Part shown: piece after piece, positions 49,659 through 58,418 of the stretch | How positions within the stretch are numbered: position 1 is the stretch's first letter | Layout of the letters: each line of letters opens with the position of its first letter | DNA from: Streptomyces adelaidensis | GTDB taxonomy: Bacteria > Actinomycetota > Actinomycetes > Streptomycetales > Streptomycetaceae | Length of the DNA stretch: 64,000 bases | Direction of reading: 5' to 3' | Assembly: GCF_016598475.1 (NCBI RefSeq) | Contig: NZ_JAEMUX010000036.1 | Coordinates: forward strand, 1-64,000 | Notes under the pieces: generated by a model | Databases searched by the model: none | What the model saw: only the letters and a program-made list of their open reading frames with translations | Told to the model about the DNA's origin: nothing | Program-made: the position numbers and the translations under genes

Positions 49659-51329
49659 TCATCCTCCTGGGACGGCGAGTTCCGTGGCTGCGAGCAGTTC
49701 GGCGAGGTGTACGAGATCCGTGCCGGTGAGCCTGGGCAGGGCACAGCCGGAGAGGGTGCGGCAGGCGTTCCGCCAGGTGTCGGGGATGGCGATGCCGCCG
49801 CCGAGCGCGCCGGTCAGGGCGCCGGCGAGGGCGGGCGCGGAGTCGGCGACACGGGAGAGGCAGGCGGCGGCGGGGACGGCCTCGGCGATCCGGCCGTGGG
49901 CGGCGGTGGCGAGGGCGAGGGCCACGGGGACGGTCTCCGCGGCGGCGATGCCGTAGCTGTAGACGTGGTCGACGATCTGGTGCTCAAGGAGCGGGACGAG
50001 GGCGAATGTTCCTTCCTTTTTGTGGCGTTGGGCGAGATCCAGAGCGTGCCGGGCGTTGCGGCCGATCTCCGTCTCCTCGGGGAGTTCGGCGAGGGCGGCC
50101 GCCACGCAGTCGTCGACGTCCGCGCCGACGAGCGCGAGCGCGAGCGCGGCGGCCATCGCGCGGGCGCCGTGCACGCCGTCGCCGTCCTGGGTGTAGCGGG
50201 CGTCGAACTCGGCCAGTTCGGCGGCGAGTCGGGGGTCGCCCGGGTGCGCCACCGCCAGCACGCAGGCGCGTACGCAGGCCGCGTCGTCGAAGTAGTGCGG
50301 GTTGTCGTGGCCGGTGGCGGGCGGGCGCAGACCGGTGGCGAGGTTGCCGAGTCCGGCGCGTACGGAGATCCGGGCGCGCAGGGGGAGTACGGCGGACTCG
50401 ACCTCGGGGGCGCGTTCGGCGGCGGCCGCGATCTCGCTGGCCACGGCGTTCCAGGACAGGTCGATCGAGGCCCGGGTGCGCCGCTCCAGGCTCAGGTCGC
50501 CGAGCGCGCCCGCGTCCCCGGCCCGCAGCACCGCCTCCGCGGCGAACGCCGCCCACTCCGCGTCGTCGGAGGGGCCGAGGCGTAGGGGCTCGGGGGGTTG
50601 GTTCAGGGCGATCGGCACCGGCAGCGTGGTCGTCGCGTTCTGCTCGGCGAACGTGTCCAGCTCACGGGTGAGGCGACGTGTCCACTCCGGCATCCGCGCG
50701 GCCCGATGCCGCGCGGCGGGCCACCCCGCGGCGTCGCCCGCGGCGAGGCCTAGGAGGAGGCCTTCGATGCGGCGGGGGTGGGGGGCGGCGGGTTTGGGCG
50801 GCGTGGGTGGCGTGGGGGTGGGGGGGTGGTGGAGCCGGGGAGTTGGGGAGTCGGGAGCGGCGAGGGCGGCGGGGGTGGCGGGGTGGCGGAGCTGCGAGGG
50901 GCTGCCGACCGGCGATGGGGTCGGGGTGGGGTGGGGGTCGGTGTCGGTCGACCCGGCGGGGTGCGACTCGGCGTTGGTCGACCCGGCGGGGTGCGACTCG
51001 GCGTTGGTCGGTCGGGCGGCGTGCGGCTCGGTGTCAGTCGGTCGGGTGGGGCCCGGCTCGGCGTCGGCCGACCAGCCGGGAGGCGGCTCGGCGTCGGTCG
51101 GCAGGGTGGGGTGCGGCTCACTGTCGGCCGGTCGGCCGAGGTGCGGTCGCCCATGGTCCAGTTCGCCGCCGGACCCGCCGGACCCGCCGGACCCGCCGGA
51201 CCCGCCGGACCCGCCGGACCCGCCGGACCCGCCGGACCCGCCGGGGCCGTCCGCCCCGTCCGGCGGCGGTTCATACGATCCCGGCTCCACCTTGTGGTCG
51301 GGCGCCTCGTCCGTCGATGTCAGGGTCAT
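49659..51329 (-). CDS. ADP-ribosylglycohydrolase-family protein, paralogue 3 with repeat-built linker
   Basis: 556 aa. Residues 1-185 are low-complexity: eight GGS units (about 30-55), seven Pro/Thr/Glu decapeptides (67-136, e.g. PTNAESHPAG), then a Pro/Thr-rich stretch. The DraG-like domain follows from RIEGLLLGLAAGDAAGWPAA (188). Active-site motifs are degenerate: TDDT is SDDAEW, and the C-terminal GRDxDT motif is SRVADSAPALAGAL, so the first Asp is lost. Catalysis may be weak or absent and the protein could be a regulatory or ADP-ribose-binding partner. ATG 51329 with AAGGAGG 7 nt upstream fixes the start; it overlaps the stop of paralogue 4 (ATGA). Confidence 0.88.
   Translation of the reverse strand: MTLTSTDEAPDHKVEPGSYEPPPDGADGPGGSGGSGGSGGSGGSGGSGGSGGSGGELDHGRPHLGRPADSEPHPTLPTDAEPPPGWSADAEPGPTRPTDTEPHAARPTNAESHPAGSTNAESHPAGSTDTDPHPTPTPSPVGSPSQLRHPATPAALAAPDSPTPRLHHPPTPTPPTPPKPAAPHPRRIEGLLLGLAAGDAAGWPAARHRAARMPEWTRRLTRELDTFAEQNATTTLPVPIALNQPPEPLRLGPSDDAEWAAFAAEAVLRAGDAGALGDLSLERRTRASIDLSWNAVASEIAAAAERAPEVESAVLPLRARISVRAGLGNLATGLRPPATGHDNPHYFDDAACVRACVLAVAHPGDPRLAAELAEFDARYTQDGDGVHGARAMAAALALALVGADVDDCVAAALAELPEETEIGRNARHALDLAQRHKKEGTFALVPLLEHQIVDHVYSYGIAAAETVPVALALATAAHGRIAEAVPAAACLSRVADSAPALAGALTGALGGGIAIPDTWRNACRTLSGCALPRLTGTDLVHLAELLAATELAVPGG
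50941..51140 (-). repeat. 30-bp coding minisatellite in DraG paralogue 3
   Basis: About seven tandem 30-bp units in register. The units starting near 50946 and 50976 are identical for the full 30 bp (plus-strand GTCGACCCGGCGGGGTGCGA then CTCGGCGTTG), the others diverged. Encodes decapeptides such as STNAESHPAG, PTDTEPHAAR and PTDAEPPPGW. Confidence 0.88.
51171..51242 (-). repeat. 9-bp coding repeat (Gly-Gly-Ser)n
   Basis: Eight perfect tandem copies of plus-strand GGACCCGCC, encoding eight consecutive Gly-Gly-Ser units near the N-terminus of DraG paralogue 3. Confidence 0.92.
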
Positions 51330-52420
51330 GGCTGTACCTCCTTCTCGTCCGTGGCCAGCACGTACGCGGTGGGATCGGGGGTCGTCCAGTCGCCGGGCAG
51401 GGGGCCAGTGATCCACTTGCCGGACTCGTCGGGGGTCAGCAACTCGGCTACGTCGAGGACGTGGTGGCCGGCCATGGAAGGCAGGCAACTGCCTCTCGCG
51501 GGGCCGATGGCGGCGGTCCACTCGGGCGGGATGGACGAGGCGCCCCGGGTGGCGCCGGCCAGGGCGCCGGCGACGGCGGCGGTCGTGTCGGCGTCGCGGC
51601 CCATGTTCACGGCGGTGAGGACCGACTCGGTGAAGTCGCCGTCGGCCGCCGCGTAGGCGCCGAAGGCGAGGGCGACGGCTTCGGGGGCGAGGTCGGTCCA
51701 GGGGTAGCCGCCGATGACGACCGCGGAGCGGACCGCGCGTTCGCCGCGGTGGGCGATGGCGACCGCGCGGCGCAGTGAGCGGGCGGTCCAGGAGTCGTCG
51801 GGGATCACGGCGAGGGCGGAGGCGACGACGGCGATCGTGGGGGCGCCCGCCATCGCCGCGGCCACGCCGGCGGCGACCGCCTGCCCGCCGTAGATGCCCT
51901 CGCCGTCGTGGCTGACCGAGCCGTCGATGGCTACCAGGCGGGCGGCCTCCGCCGGACGGCCCGCCGCGAAGACGCCGAAGGGCGCGGCGCGCATGGCCAG
52001 GCCGTCGCTCCAGGCATGCCGGTGCTGGGCGGAGATCGGCGCGGCGAGGCCCCGGCGGAGGTTCTCCAGGGTGCCGCGTTCGCTGAAGCCGGCGCCCCGG
52101 AAGGGGCCCTCGTCCCGGTCCGCGATCCACTGGTGCCAGGCCGTCTCCACATGGCTGACAGTCAGCGCCGAGCCGTGCCGGGCCAGCAGCAGCCCGGAGA
52201 AGATCGCGTACTCCGTGTCGTCCGTGCCCGAGGGGCGCTCGGCCACATACCCCGTGATGCGCCCCCAGCGCGCGCGGATCTCGGACGGCTTCATGTTCTC
52301 CGCGGGCGCCCCCAGCGCGTCCCCGACGGCGAGTCCCAGCATGGCCCCGCGTGCCCGCTCGCGGAGGTCGGCGGCGTCCCCCGGCGCCAAAACCGGAGGA
52401 ATGCAGGCGATGGAAGGCAT
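51326..52420 (-). CDS. ADP-ribosylglycohydrolase-family protein, paralogue 4 (canonical)
   Basis: 364 aa, DraG/ARH fold with canonical motifs: GAMLGLAVGDALGAPAENM (25-43), SGTDDTEYAIFSGLLL and the C-terminal VNMGRDADTTAAVAGALAGA. It is expected to be an active binuclear-Mg hydrolase. ATG 52420 is chosen because AGAGAGG lies 6 nt upstream; the open frame continues to 52642 through repeat-like sequence and other Met codons, so a longer N-terminus cannot be excluded. It is the first gene of the six-gene operon and divergent from the VIT transporter gene; the shared 290-bp gap holds the promoters. Confidence 0.9.
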   Translation of the reverse strand: MPSIACIPPVLAPGDAADLRERARGAMLGLAVGDALGAPAENMKPSEIRARWGRITGYVAERPSGTDDTEYAIFSGLLLARHGSALTVSHVETAWHQWIADRDEGPFRGAGFSERGTLENLRRGLAAPISAQHRHAWSDGLAMRAAPFGVFAAGRPAEAARLVAIDGSVSHDGEGIYGGQAVAAGVAAAMAGAPTIAVVASALAVIPDDSWTARSLRRAVAIAHRGERAVRSAVVIGGYPWTDLAPEAVALAFGAYAAADGDFTESVLTAVNMGRDADTTAAVAGALAGATRGASSIPPEWTAAIGPARGSCLPSMAGHHVLDVAELLTPDESGKWITGPLPGDWTTPDPTAYVLATDEKEVQP

Positions 52421-52710
52421 ATGGCGCCTCTCTGGCCCGGTGGGCAGGTCTGGCCCGATGGGCAGTTGATCCGCTCTGAAGATTTCGAGGATTTCGAAGA
52501 TTCGCTGGGAAGATCTCTGCCACATCGGGTGCCCCACCGGCGCCCGGAACGCCTCCGTATCACCCGGTCGACATCTGTGCATGGTCATGTACGAATGAGC
52601 GGCAACGATTCCTCGAACAGTCGAGAGTCGTCGTCGGCCCACCTCGCAGGCCCGGGTAAGTACGGCCTTCCTTGCTGGCAGAAGCGATTTTCCGAGCGTA
52701 CGTTCGAGCT

Positions 52711-53439
52711 ATGGCGATCATCGACACTGAGGCCTCGCTGCACGAGGCGCACCGCGACAACCACACCCACCGGGACGTGAACGGCGGCTGGCTGCGGCCC
52801 GCCGTGTTCGGGGCGATGGACGGTCTCGTGTCCAACCTGGCGCTGATGACCGGGGTCGCGGGCGGGTCGGCGGGCCGGGAGGCGATCGTCGTCGCCGGAC
52901 TCGCGGGGCTCGCCGCCGGGGCCTTCTCCATGGCGGCCGGCGAATACACCTCCGTCGCCGCGCAGCGCGAACTCGTCGAGGCCGAACTCGATGTCGAGCG
53001 GCGGGAGTTGCGCAAGCACCCCAAGGACGAGGAGAAGGAGCTGGCCGCGCTCTACGCCGCCCGTGGTGTCGAGCCGGGGCTCGCGTACGAGGTCGCGAGA
53101 CAACTCTCGCGCGATCCCGAGCAGGCCCTCGAGATCCACGCGCGCGAGGAGCTGGGCATCGATCCCGGCGACCTGCCCTCGCCCGCCGTCGCCGCCGCGT
53201 CGAGCTTCGGCTCCTTCGCGCTGGGCGCCCTGCTCCCCGTGCTGCCGTATCTGCTCGGCGCGAGCGCGCTGTGGCCGGCCGTGCTGGTGGCGCTCGTCGG
53301 GCTGTTCGGGTGCGGTGCGGTGGTGGCCAGGGTGACGGCCAGAACCTGGTGGTTCAGCGGGCTGCGGCAGCTGGCCCTCGGAGGTGCCGCGGCGGGTGTG
53401 ACGTACGCCCTGGGCAGCCTGTTCGGTGCGGCCGTATGA
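52711..53439 (+). CDS. VIT1/CCC1-family metal (Fe/Mn) transporter
   Basis: 242 aa, VIT1/CCC1 family, known for H+-coupled Fe(II)/Mn(II) transport. Helix 1 carries GAMDGLVSNLALMTGVAGGS, with the Asp of the metal path. MAAGEYTSVAAQRELVEAEL gives the helix 2-3 region, and the cytoplasmic metal-binding domain is the Glu-rich stretch at about 95-150 (LVEAELDVERREL; EEKELAALYAARG). Three further helices complete five. ATG 52711; no Shine-Dalgarno is visible, and a near-palindrome (CGAGCGTACGTTCG, 52693-52706) sits directly upstream, so regulation at that site or a leaderless transcript is possible. No IdeR/DmdR-type iron box was found. Confidence 0.92.
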   Translation: MAIIDTEASLHEAHRDNHTHRDVNGGWLRPAVFGAMDGLVSNLALMTGVAGGSAGREAIVVAGLAGLAAGAFSMAAGEYTSVAAQRELVEAELDVERRELRKHPKDEEKELAALYAARGVEPGLAYEVARQLSRDPEQALEIHAREELGIDPGDLPSPAVAAASSFGSFALGALLPVLPYLLGASALWPAVLVALVGLFGCGAVVARVTARTWWFSGLRQLALGGAAAGVTYALGSLFGAAV

Positions 53440-53813
53440 TGGATCGGATGGCTACGTATGCGCGGGACCGCATAAGTAGTCGTTACTAGGCGGTTTCGAA
53501 TGCTTAACCGCTGGGCATGAGCCGTAAGCGCGCGGGCAAAGACGCCCGCGCCGCACCCGTAAGTAGTGGGCGACGACGTCTCCTGCGCCCCCGAGTCGAT
53601 GGACACCGATCTGTCCGGTTGACTCCCCCTGATCCCGCCGCCGTGCGCCGCACCCGCTTCGCACCTGCGCGGCGTCCGCATGTTGGAACGAAGTATCCCG
53701 GTTCCCGAGAATCGCTCCATCATGTAACCTGCACGAAATTTTGCACTTTACGCAGAGGGCCAACGTCGTCCCTCGGCACACGCATATGCCAGATGACGAC
53801 GACGGGAGAGCCG
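53440..53813 (+). other. Non-coding region between the VIT gene and gltB
   Basis: 374 bp without a supported gene. Contents from left to right: an inverted repeat GCGGTT/AACCGC (53490-53511); a GC hairpin of 8 bp (53530-53537 with 53544-53551) that may end the VIT transcript; the words AAGTAGT at two places (53474 and 53560); and an AT-richer stretch near 53720-53750. That stretch has GTAAC-CTGCAC-GAAAT (53724-53739), similar to half of an actinobacterial GlnR site, overlapping a quasi-palindrome TGCACGAAATTTTGCA (53730-53745). This is the probable gltB promoter region. GGGAG precedes the gltB ATG. Confidence 0.5.
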
Positions 53814-56800
53814 ATGCGTACGCCGCGCCAGCCGTCCCAGCACTCCACGAATGGCCAGAAGTGGTCCTTCATGGATGCTCGCCCTGCTGCGCAGGGTATG
53901 TACGACCCCCGCAACGAGCACGACGCCTGTGGCGTCGGCTTCGTGGCCACCCTCACCGGCGAGGCGAGCCATGCGCTGGTCGAGCAGGCGCTCACGGTTC
54001 TTCGCAACCTGGAGCACCGCGGCGCCACCGGCTCCGAGCCCGACTCCGGTGACGGCGCCGGCATCCTCTCGCAGGTTCCCGACGCCTTCTTCCGCGAGGT
54101 GGCCGGATTCGAGCTGCCCGAGGCGGGCTCGTACGCCGTCGGTACGGGCTTCCTGCCCGAGGAGGGCACCGAGGACGCCGTCGCCCGCATCGACGCCATC
54201 GCGGCCGAGGAGGGCCTGACCGTCCTCGGCTGGCGCGAGGTGCCCGTCGCCCCCGAGCTGCTCGGCGCGACCGCCCGCTCGACGATGCCCGTCTTCCGTC
54301 AGGTCTTCGTCACCGACGGTTCCGGCTCGGCCGCCACGGGCATCGACCTCGACCGCAAGAGCTTCGTGCTGCGCAAGCGCGCCGAGCGTGAGGTCGACGT
54401 CTACTTCCCCTCGCTGTCCGCGCGGACCATCGTCTACAAGGGCATGCTGACCACCGGCCAGCTGGAGCCCTTCTTCCCGGACCTGTCCGACCGCCGCTTC
54501 GCCTCCGCGATCGCGCTCGTGCACTCCCGCTTCTCCACGAACACCTTCCCGAGCTGGCCGCTCGCCCACCCGTACCGCTTCGTCGCGCACAACGGCGAGA
54601 TCAACACGGTCAAGGGCAACCGCAACTGGATGGTGGCCCGCGAGTCCCAGCTGGCCTCCGGCCTCTTCGGGGGGCAGGAGACGCTGGACCGGATCTTCCC
54701 TATCTGTACGCCGGACGCCTCCGACTCGGCGTCCTTCGACGAGGTCCTGGAACTGCTCCACCTCGGCGGCCGCTCCCTGCCGCACTCCGTGCTGATGATG
54801 ATCCCGGAGGCGTGGGAGAACCACGACTCCATGGACCCGGCCCGCCGCGCCTTCTACCAGTTCCACTCCACGATGATGGAGCCCTGGGACGGCCCGGCCT
54901 GTGTCACCTTCACCGACGGCAAGCAGGTCGGCGCGGTCCTCGACCGCAACGGACTGCGCCCCGGCCGCTACTGGGTCACCGACGACGGCCTCGTCGTCCT
55001 CGGCTCCGAGGTCGGCGTCCTCGACATCGACCCGGCCAAGGTCGTCCGCAAGGGCCGCCTCCAGCCCGGCCGCATGTTCCTCGTCGACACCGTCGAGCAC
55101 CGCATCATCGAGGACGACGAGATCAAGGCCGGCCTCGCCACCGAGCAGCCGTACGCCGAGTGGCTGGAGGCCGGGGAGATCGAGCTCTCCGACCTGCCCG
55201 AGCGCGAGCACATCGTGCACACCCACGCCTCGGTCACCCGCCGCCAGCAGACCTTCGGCTACACCGAGGAGGAACTGCGCGTCCTCGTCGCGCCGATGGC
55301 CAAGGCCGGCGCCGAGCCGATCGGTTCGATGGGCACGGACTCGCCGATCGCCGCGCTGTCCGCGCGCCCGCGCCTGCTCTTCGACTACTTCACCCAGCTG
55401 TTCGCGCAGGTCACCAACCCGCCGCTGGACGCGATCCGCGAAGAGCTGGTCACTTCGCTCCGCAGCTCCCTCGGCCCGCAGGGCAACCTCCTCGAGCCGA
55501 CCGCCGCGTCGTGCCGGAGCGTCACCCTGCCCTTCCCGGTGATCGACAACGACGAGCTGGCCAAGCTCATCCACATAAACGCCGACGGCGACATGCCCGG
55601 CATGAAGGCCGCCACGCTGTCGGGCCTCTACCGGGTCTCCGGCGGCGGTGACGCCCTCGCCGCGCGCATCGAGGAGATCTGCGCCGAGGCCGACGCCGCC
55701 ATCGACAACGGCGCCCGGCTGATCGTCCTCTCCGACCGCCACTCGGACGCCGAGCACGCGCCGATACCGTCGCTGCTGCTCACCGCGGCCGTCCACCACC
55801 ACCTCATCCGCACCAAGCAGCGCACCCAGGTGGGCCTGCTGGTCGAGGCCGGTGACGTCCGCGAGGTCCACCACGTCGCCCTTCTCATAGGCTTCGGCGC
55901 CGCGGCCGTGAACCCGTACCTGGCGATGGAGTCCGTCGAGGACCTGGTCCGGGCCGGCACGTTCCTGCAAGGCATCGAACCCGAGCAGGCCATCCGCAAC
56001 CTGATCTACGCCCTCGGCAAGGGCGTCCTGAAGGTCATGTCCAAGATGGGCATCTCCACGGTCGCCTCCTACCGAGGCGCCCAGGTCTTCGAGGCCGTCG
56101 GCCTCGCGGACGAGTTCGTCACGAAGTACTTCAACGGCACCGCCACCAAGATCGGCGGCATCGGCATCGACGTCGTCGCCAAGGAGGTCGCCGCCCGCCA
56201 CGCCAAGGCGTACCCGGCCAGCGGCATCGCGCCGGCCCACCGCGCCCTGGACATAGGCGGCGAGTACCAATGGCGCCGCGAGGGCGAGCCGCACCTGTTC
56301 GACCCGGACACGGTCTTCCGCCTCCAGCACTCCACGCGCACCCGCCGCTACGACATCTTCAAGAAGTACACGGACCGCGTGAACGAGCAGTCCGAGCGGC
56401 TCATGACCCTCCGCGGGCTCTTCGGTTTCAAGAGCGACCGGGAAGCGATCTCCATCGACGAGGTCGAGCCGGTCTCCGAGATCGTCAAGCGCTTCTCGAC
56501 CGGCGCCATGTCGTACGGCTCGATCTCCCGCGAGGCGCACGAGACGCTCGCCATCGCCATGAACCAGCTGGGCGGCAAGTCCAACACCGGTGAGGGCGGC
56601 GAGGACTCGGACCGTCTGTACGACCCCGCGCGCCGCTCCTCGATCAAGCAGGTGGCGTCCGGCCGCTTCGGTGTGACCTCCGAGTACCTGGTCAACGCCG
56701 ACGACATCCAGATCAAGATGGCCCAGGGCGCCAAGCCCGGCGAGGGCGGTCAGCTGCCCGGCCACAAGGTGTACCCCTGGGTCGCCAAGACCCGGCACAG

Positions 56801-58418
56801 CACCCCGGGCGTGGGCCTCATCTCCCCGCCCCCGCACCACGACATCTACTCCATCGAGGACCTGGCCCAGCTGATCCACGACCTGAAGAACGCGAACCCG
56901 CAGGCGCGGATCCACGTGAAGCTGGTCTCCGAGGTCGGCGTCGGCACGGTCGCGGCGGGTGTGTCCAAGGCACACGCGGACGTCGTCCTCATCTCCGGCC
57001 ACGACGGCGGTACGGGCGCCTCCCCGCTCACCTCGCTGAAGCACGCCGGCGGCCCCTGGGAGCTCGGCCTCGCCGAGACCCAGCAGACGCTGCTCCTGAA
57101 CGGCCTGCGCGACCGCATCGTCGTCCAGACCGACGGCCAGCTGAAGACCGGCCGTGACGTCGTCATCGCCGCGCTCCTCGGCGCCGAGGAGTTCGGCTTC
57201 GCCACCGCGCCGCTCGTCGTCTCCGGCTGCGTCATGATGCGCGTCTGCCACCTGGACACCTGCCCGGTCGGCATCGCCACGCAGAACCCGGTGCTCCGCG
57301 AGCGGTTCTCCGGCAAGGCCGAGTACATCGTGAACTTCTTCCAGTTCATCGCCGAAGAGGTCCGCGAGATCCTCGCCGAGCTGGGCTTCCGCACCATCGA
57401 GGAGGCCGTCGGCCACGCCGAGACGCTCGACGTGACCCGCGCGGTCGACCACTGGAAGGCCCAGGGCCTGAACCTGGCCCCGCTGTTCCACGTGCCCGAG
57501 CTGCCCGAGGGCGCGGTGCGCCACCAGCTGATCGAGCAGGACCACGGCCTGGAGAAGGCGCTGGACAACGAGCTGATCAAGCTCGCCGCCGACGCCCTGG
57601 CCGCGTCCAGCGCCACCGACGCCCAGCCGGTGCGCGCCCAGGTCAAGGTCCGCAACATCAACCGCACGGTCGGCACCATGCTCGGCCACGAGGTGACGAA
57701 GAAGTTCGGCGGCGCGGGTCTGCCCGACGACACCATCGACATCACCTTCACCGGCTCGGCGGGCCAGTCGTTCGGCGCGTTCCTGCCGCGCGGTGTGACG
57801 CTGCGCCTGGAGGGCGACGCCAACGACTACGTCGGCAAGGGCCTCTCCGGCGGCCGCGTCGTCGTCCGCCCCGACCGGGGCGCCGACCACCTCGCCGAGT
57901 ACTCGACGATCGCGGGCAACACCATCGCCTACGGCGCGACCGGCGGCGAGCTCTTCCTCCGCGGCCGTACGGGCGAGCGGTTCTGTGTCCGCAACTCCGG
58001 CGCGACGGTGGTGTCCGAGGGCGTGGGCGACCACGGCTGCGAGTACATGACCGGCGGTCACGCGGTCGTCCTCGGCGAGACGGGCCGCAACTTCGCGGCC
58101 GGTATGTCGGGCGGCGTCGCCTACGTGATCGACCTGAACCGCGACAACGTCAACGCCGGCAACGTGGGCGCCGTCGAGGCCCTGTCCGACGACGACAAGC
58201 AGTGGCTGCACGGTGTGGTGCGCCGCCACGCCGAGGAGACCGCCTCGACGGTCGCCGAGAAGCTGCTCGCCGAGTGGCCCGTGGCCGTGGAGCGCTTCAG
58301 CAAGATCATCCCCAGCACGTACAAGGCAGTGCTCGCCGCCAAGGCCGCCGCCGAGCAGGCCGGTCTCTCCGAGACCGAGATCACCGAGAAGATGATGGAG
58401 GCGGCGATCAATGGCTGA
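53814..58418 (+). CDS. gltB: Glutamate synthase (NADPH) large subunit
   Basis: Makes glutamate from glutamine and 2-oxoglutarate; FMN and 3Fe-4S enzyme. 1534 aa. After a ~38-residue propeptide the N-terminal nucleophile Cys is in HDACGVGFVATLTGE (Cys39). The glutaminase domain is followed by the central and FMN domains (GAKPGEGGQLPGHKV; ISGHDGGTGASPLTSLKHAG). The 3Fe-4S ligands are in CVMMRVCHLDTCPVGIATQ (about 1139-1150), and the C-terminal beta-helix has GGELFLRGRTGERF. ATG 53814 is chosen for GGGAG just upstream; M93/M119-type alternatives in the longer frame lack it. gltD overlaps its end by 8 bp. Confidence 0.95.
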   Translation: MRTPRQPSQHSTNGQKWSFMDARPAAQGMYDPRNEHDACGVGFVATLTGEASHALVEQALTVLRNLEHRGATGSEPDSGDGAGILSQVPDAFFREVAGFELPEAGSYAVGTGFLPEEGTEDAVARIDAIAAEEGLTVLGWREVPVAPELLGATARSTMPVFRQVFVTDGSGSAATGIDLDRKSFVLRKRAEREVDVYFPSLSARTIVYKGMLTTGQLEPFFPDLSDRRFASAIALVHSRFSTNTFPSWPLAHPYRFVAHNGEINTVKGNRNWMVARESQLASGLFGGQETLDRIFPICTPDASDSASFDEVLELLHLGGRSLPHSVLMMIPEAWENHDSMDPARRAFYQFHSTMMEPWDGPACVTFTDGKQVGAVLDRNGLRPGRYWVTDDGLVVLGSEVGVLDIDPAKVVRKGRLQPGRMFLVDTVEHRIIEDDEIKAGLATEQPYAEWLEAGEIELSDLPEREHIVHTHASVTRRQQTFGYTEEELRVLVAPMAKAGAEPIGSMGTDSPIAALSARPRLLFDYFTQLFAQVTNPPLDAIREELVTSLRSSLGPQGNLLEPTAASCRSVTLPFPVIDNDELAKLIHINADGDMPGMKAATLSGLYRVSGGGDALAARIEEICAEADAAIDNGARLIVLSDRHSDAEHAPIPSLLLTAAVHHHLIRTKQRTQVGLLVEAGDVREVHHVALLIGFGAAAVNPYLAMESVEDLVRAGTFLQGIEPEQAIRNLIYALGKGVLKVMSKMGISTVASYRGAQVFEAVGLADEFVTKYFNGTATKIGGIGIDVVAKEVAARHAKAYPASGIAPAHRALDIGGEYQWRREGEPHLFDPDTVFRLQHSTRTRRYDIFKKYTDRVNEQSERLMTLRGLFGFKSDREAISIDEVEPVSEIVKRFSTGAMSYGSISREAHETLAIAMNQLGGKSNTGEGGEDSDRLYDPARRSSIKQVASGRFGVTSEYLVNADDIQIKMAQGAKPGEGGQLPGHKVYPWVAKTRHSTPGVGLISPPPHHDIYSIEDLAQLIHDLKNANPQARIHVKLVSEVGVGTVAAGVSKAHADVVLISGHDGGTGASPLTSLKHAGGPWELGLAETQQTLLLNGLRDRIVVQTDGQLKTGRDVVIAALLGAEEFGFATAPLVVSGCVMMRVCHLDTCPVGIATQNPVLRERFSGKAEYIVNFFQFIAEEVREILAELGFRTIEEAVGHAETLDVTRAVDHWKAQGLNLAPLFHVPELPEGAVRHQLIEQDHGLEKALDNELIKLAADALAASSATDAQPVRAQVKVRNINRTVGTMLGHEVTKKFGGAGLPDDTIDITFTGSAGQSFGAFLPRGVTLRLEGDANDYVGKGLSGGRVVVRPDRGADHLAEYSTIAGNTIAYGATGGELFLRGRTGERFCVRNSGATVVSEGVGDHGCEYMTGGHAVVLGETGRNFAAGMSGGVAYVIDLNRDNVNAGNVGAVEALSDDDKQWLHGVVRRHAEETASTVAEKLLAEWPVAVERFSKIIPSTYKAVLAAKAAAEQAGLSETEITEKMMEAAING

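Noticed and set aside
48111..51242. CRISPR array in the repeat-rich DraG region
   Set aside because: Repeats are directly adjacent coding units without unique spacers and no cas genes are present.
49659..52523. 954-residue frame covering DraG paralogue 3 plus upstream sequence
   Set aside because: The upstream part is the paralogue 4 gene read in the wrong phase; the true start is ATG 51329 with AAGGAGG.
52640..52710. IdeR/DmdR iron box before the VIT transporter gene
   Set aside because: No TTAGGTTAGGCTAACCTAA-like palindrome found.
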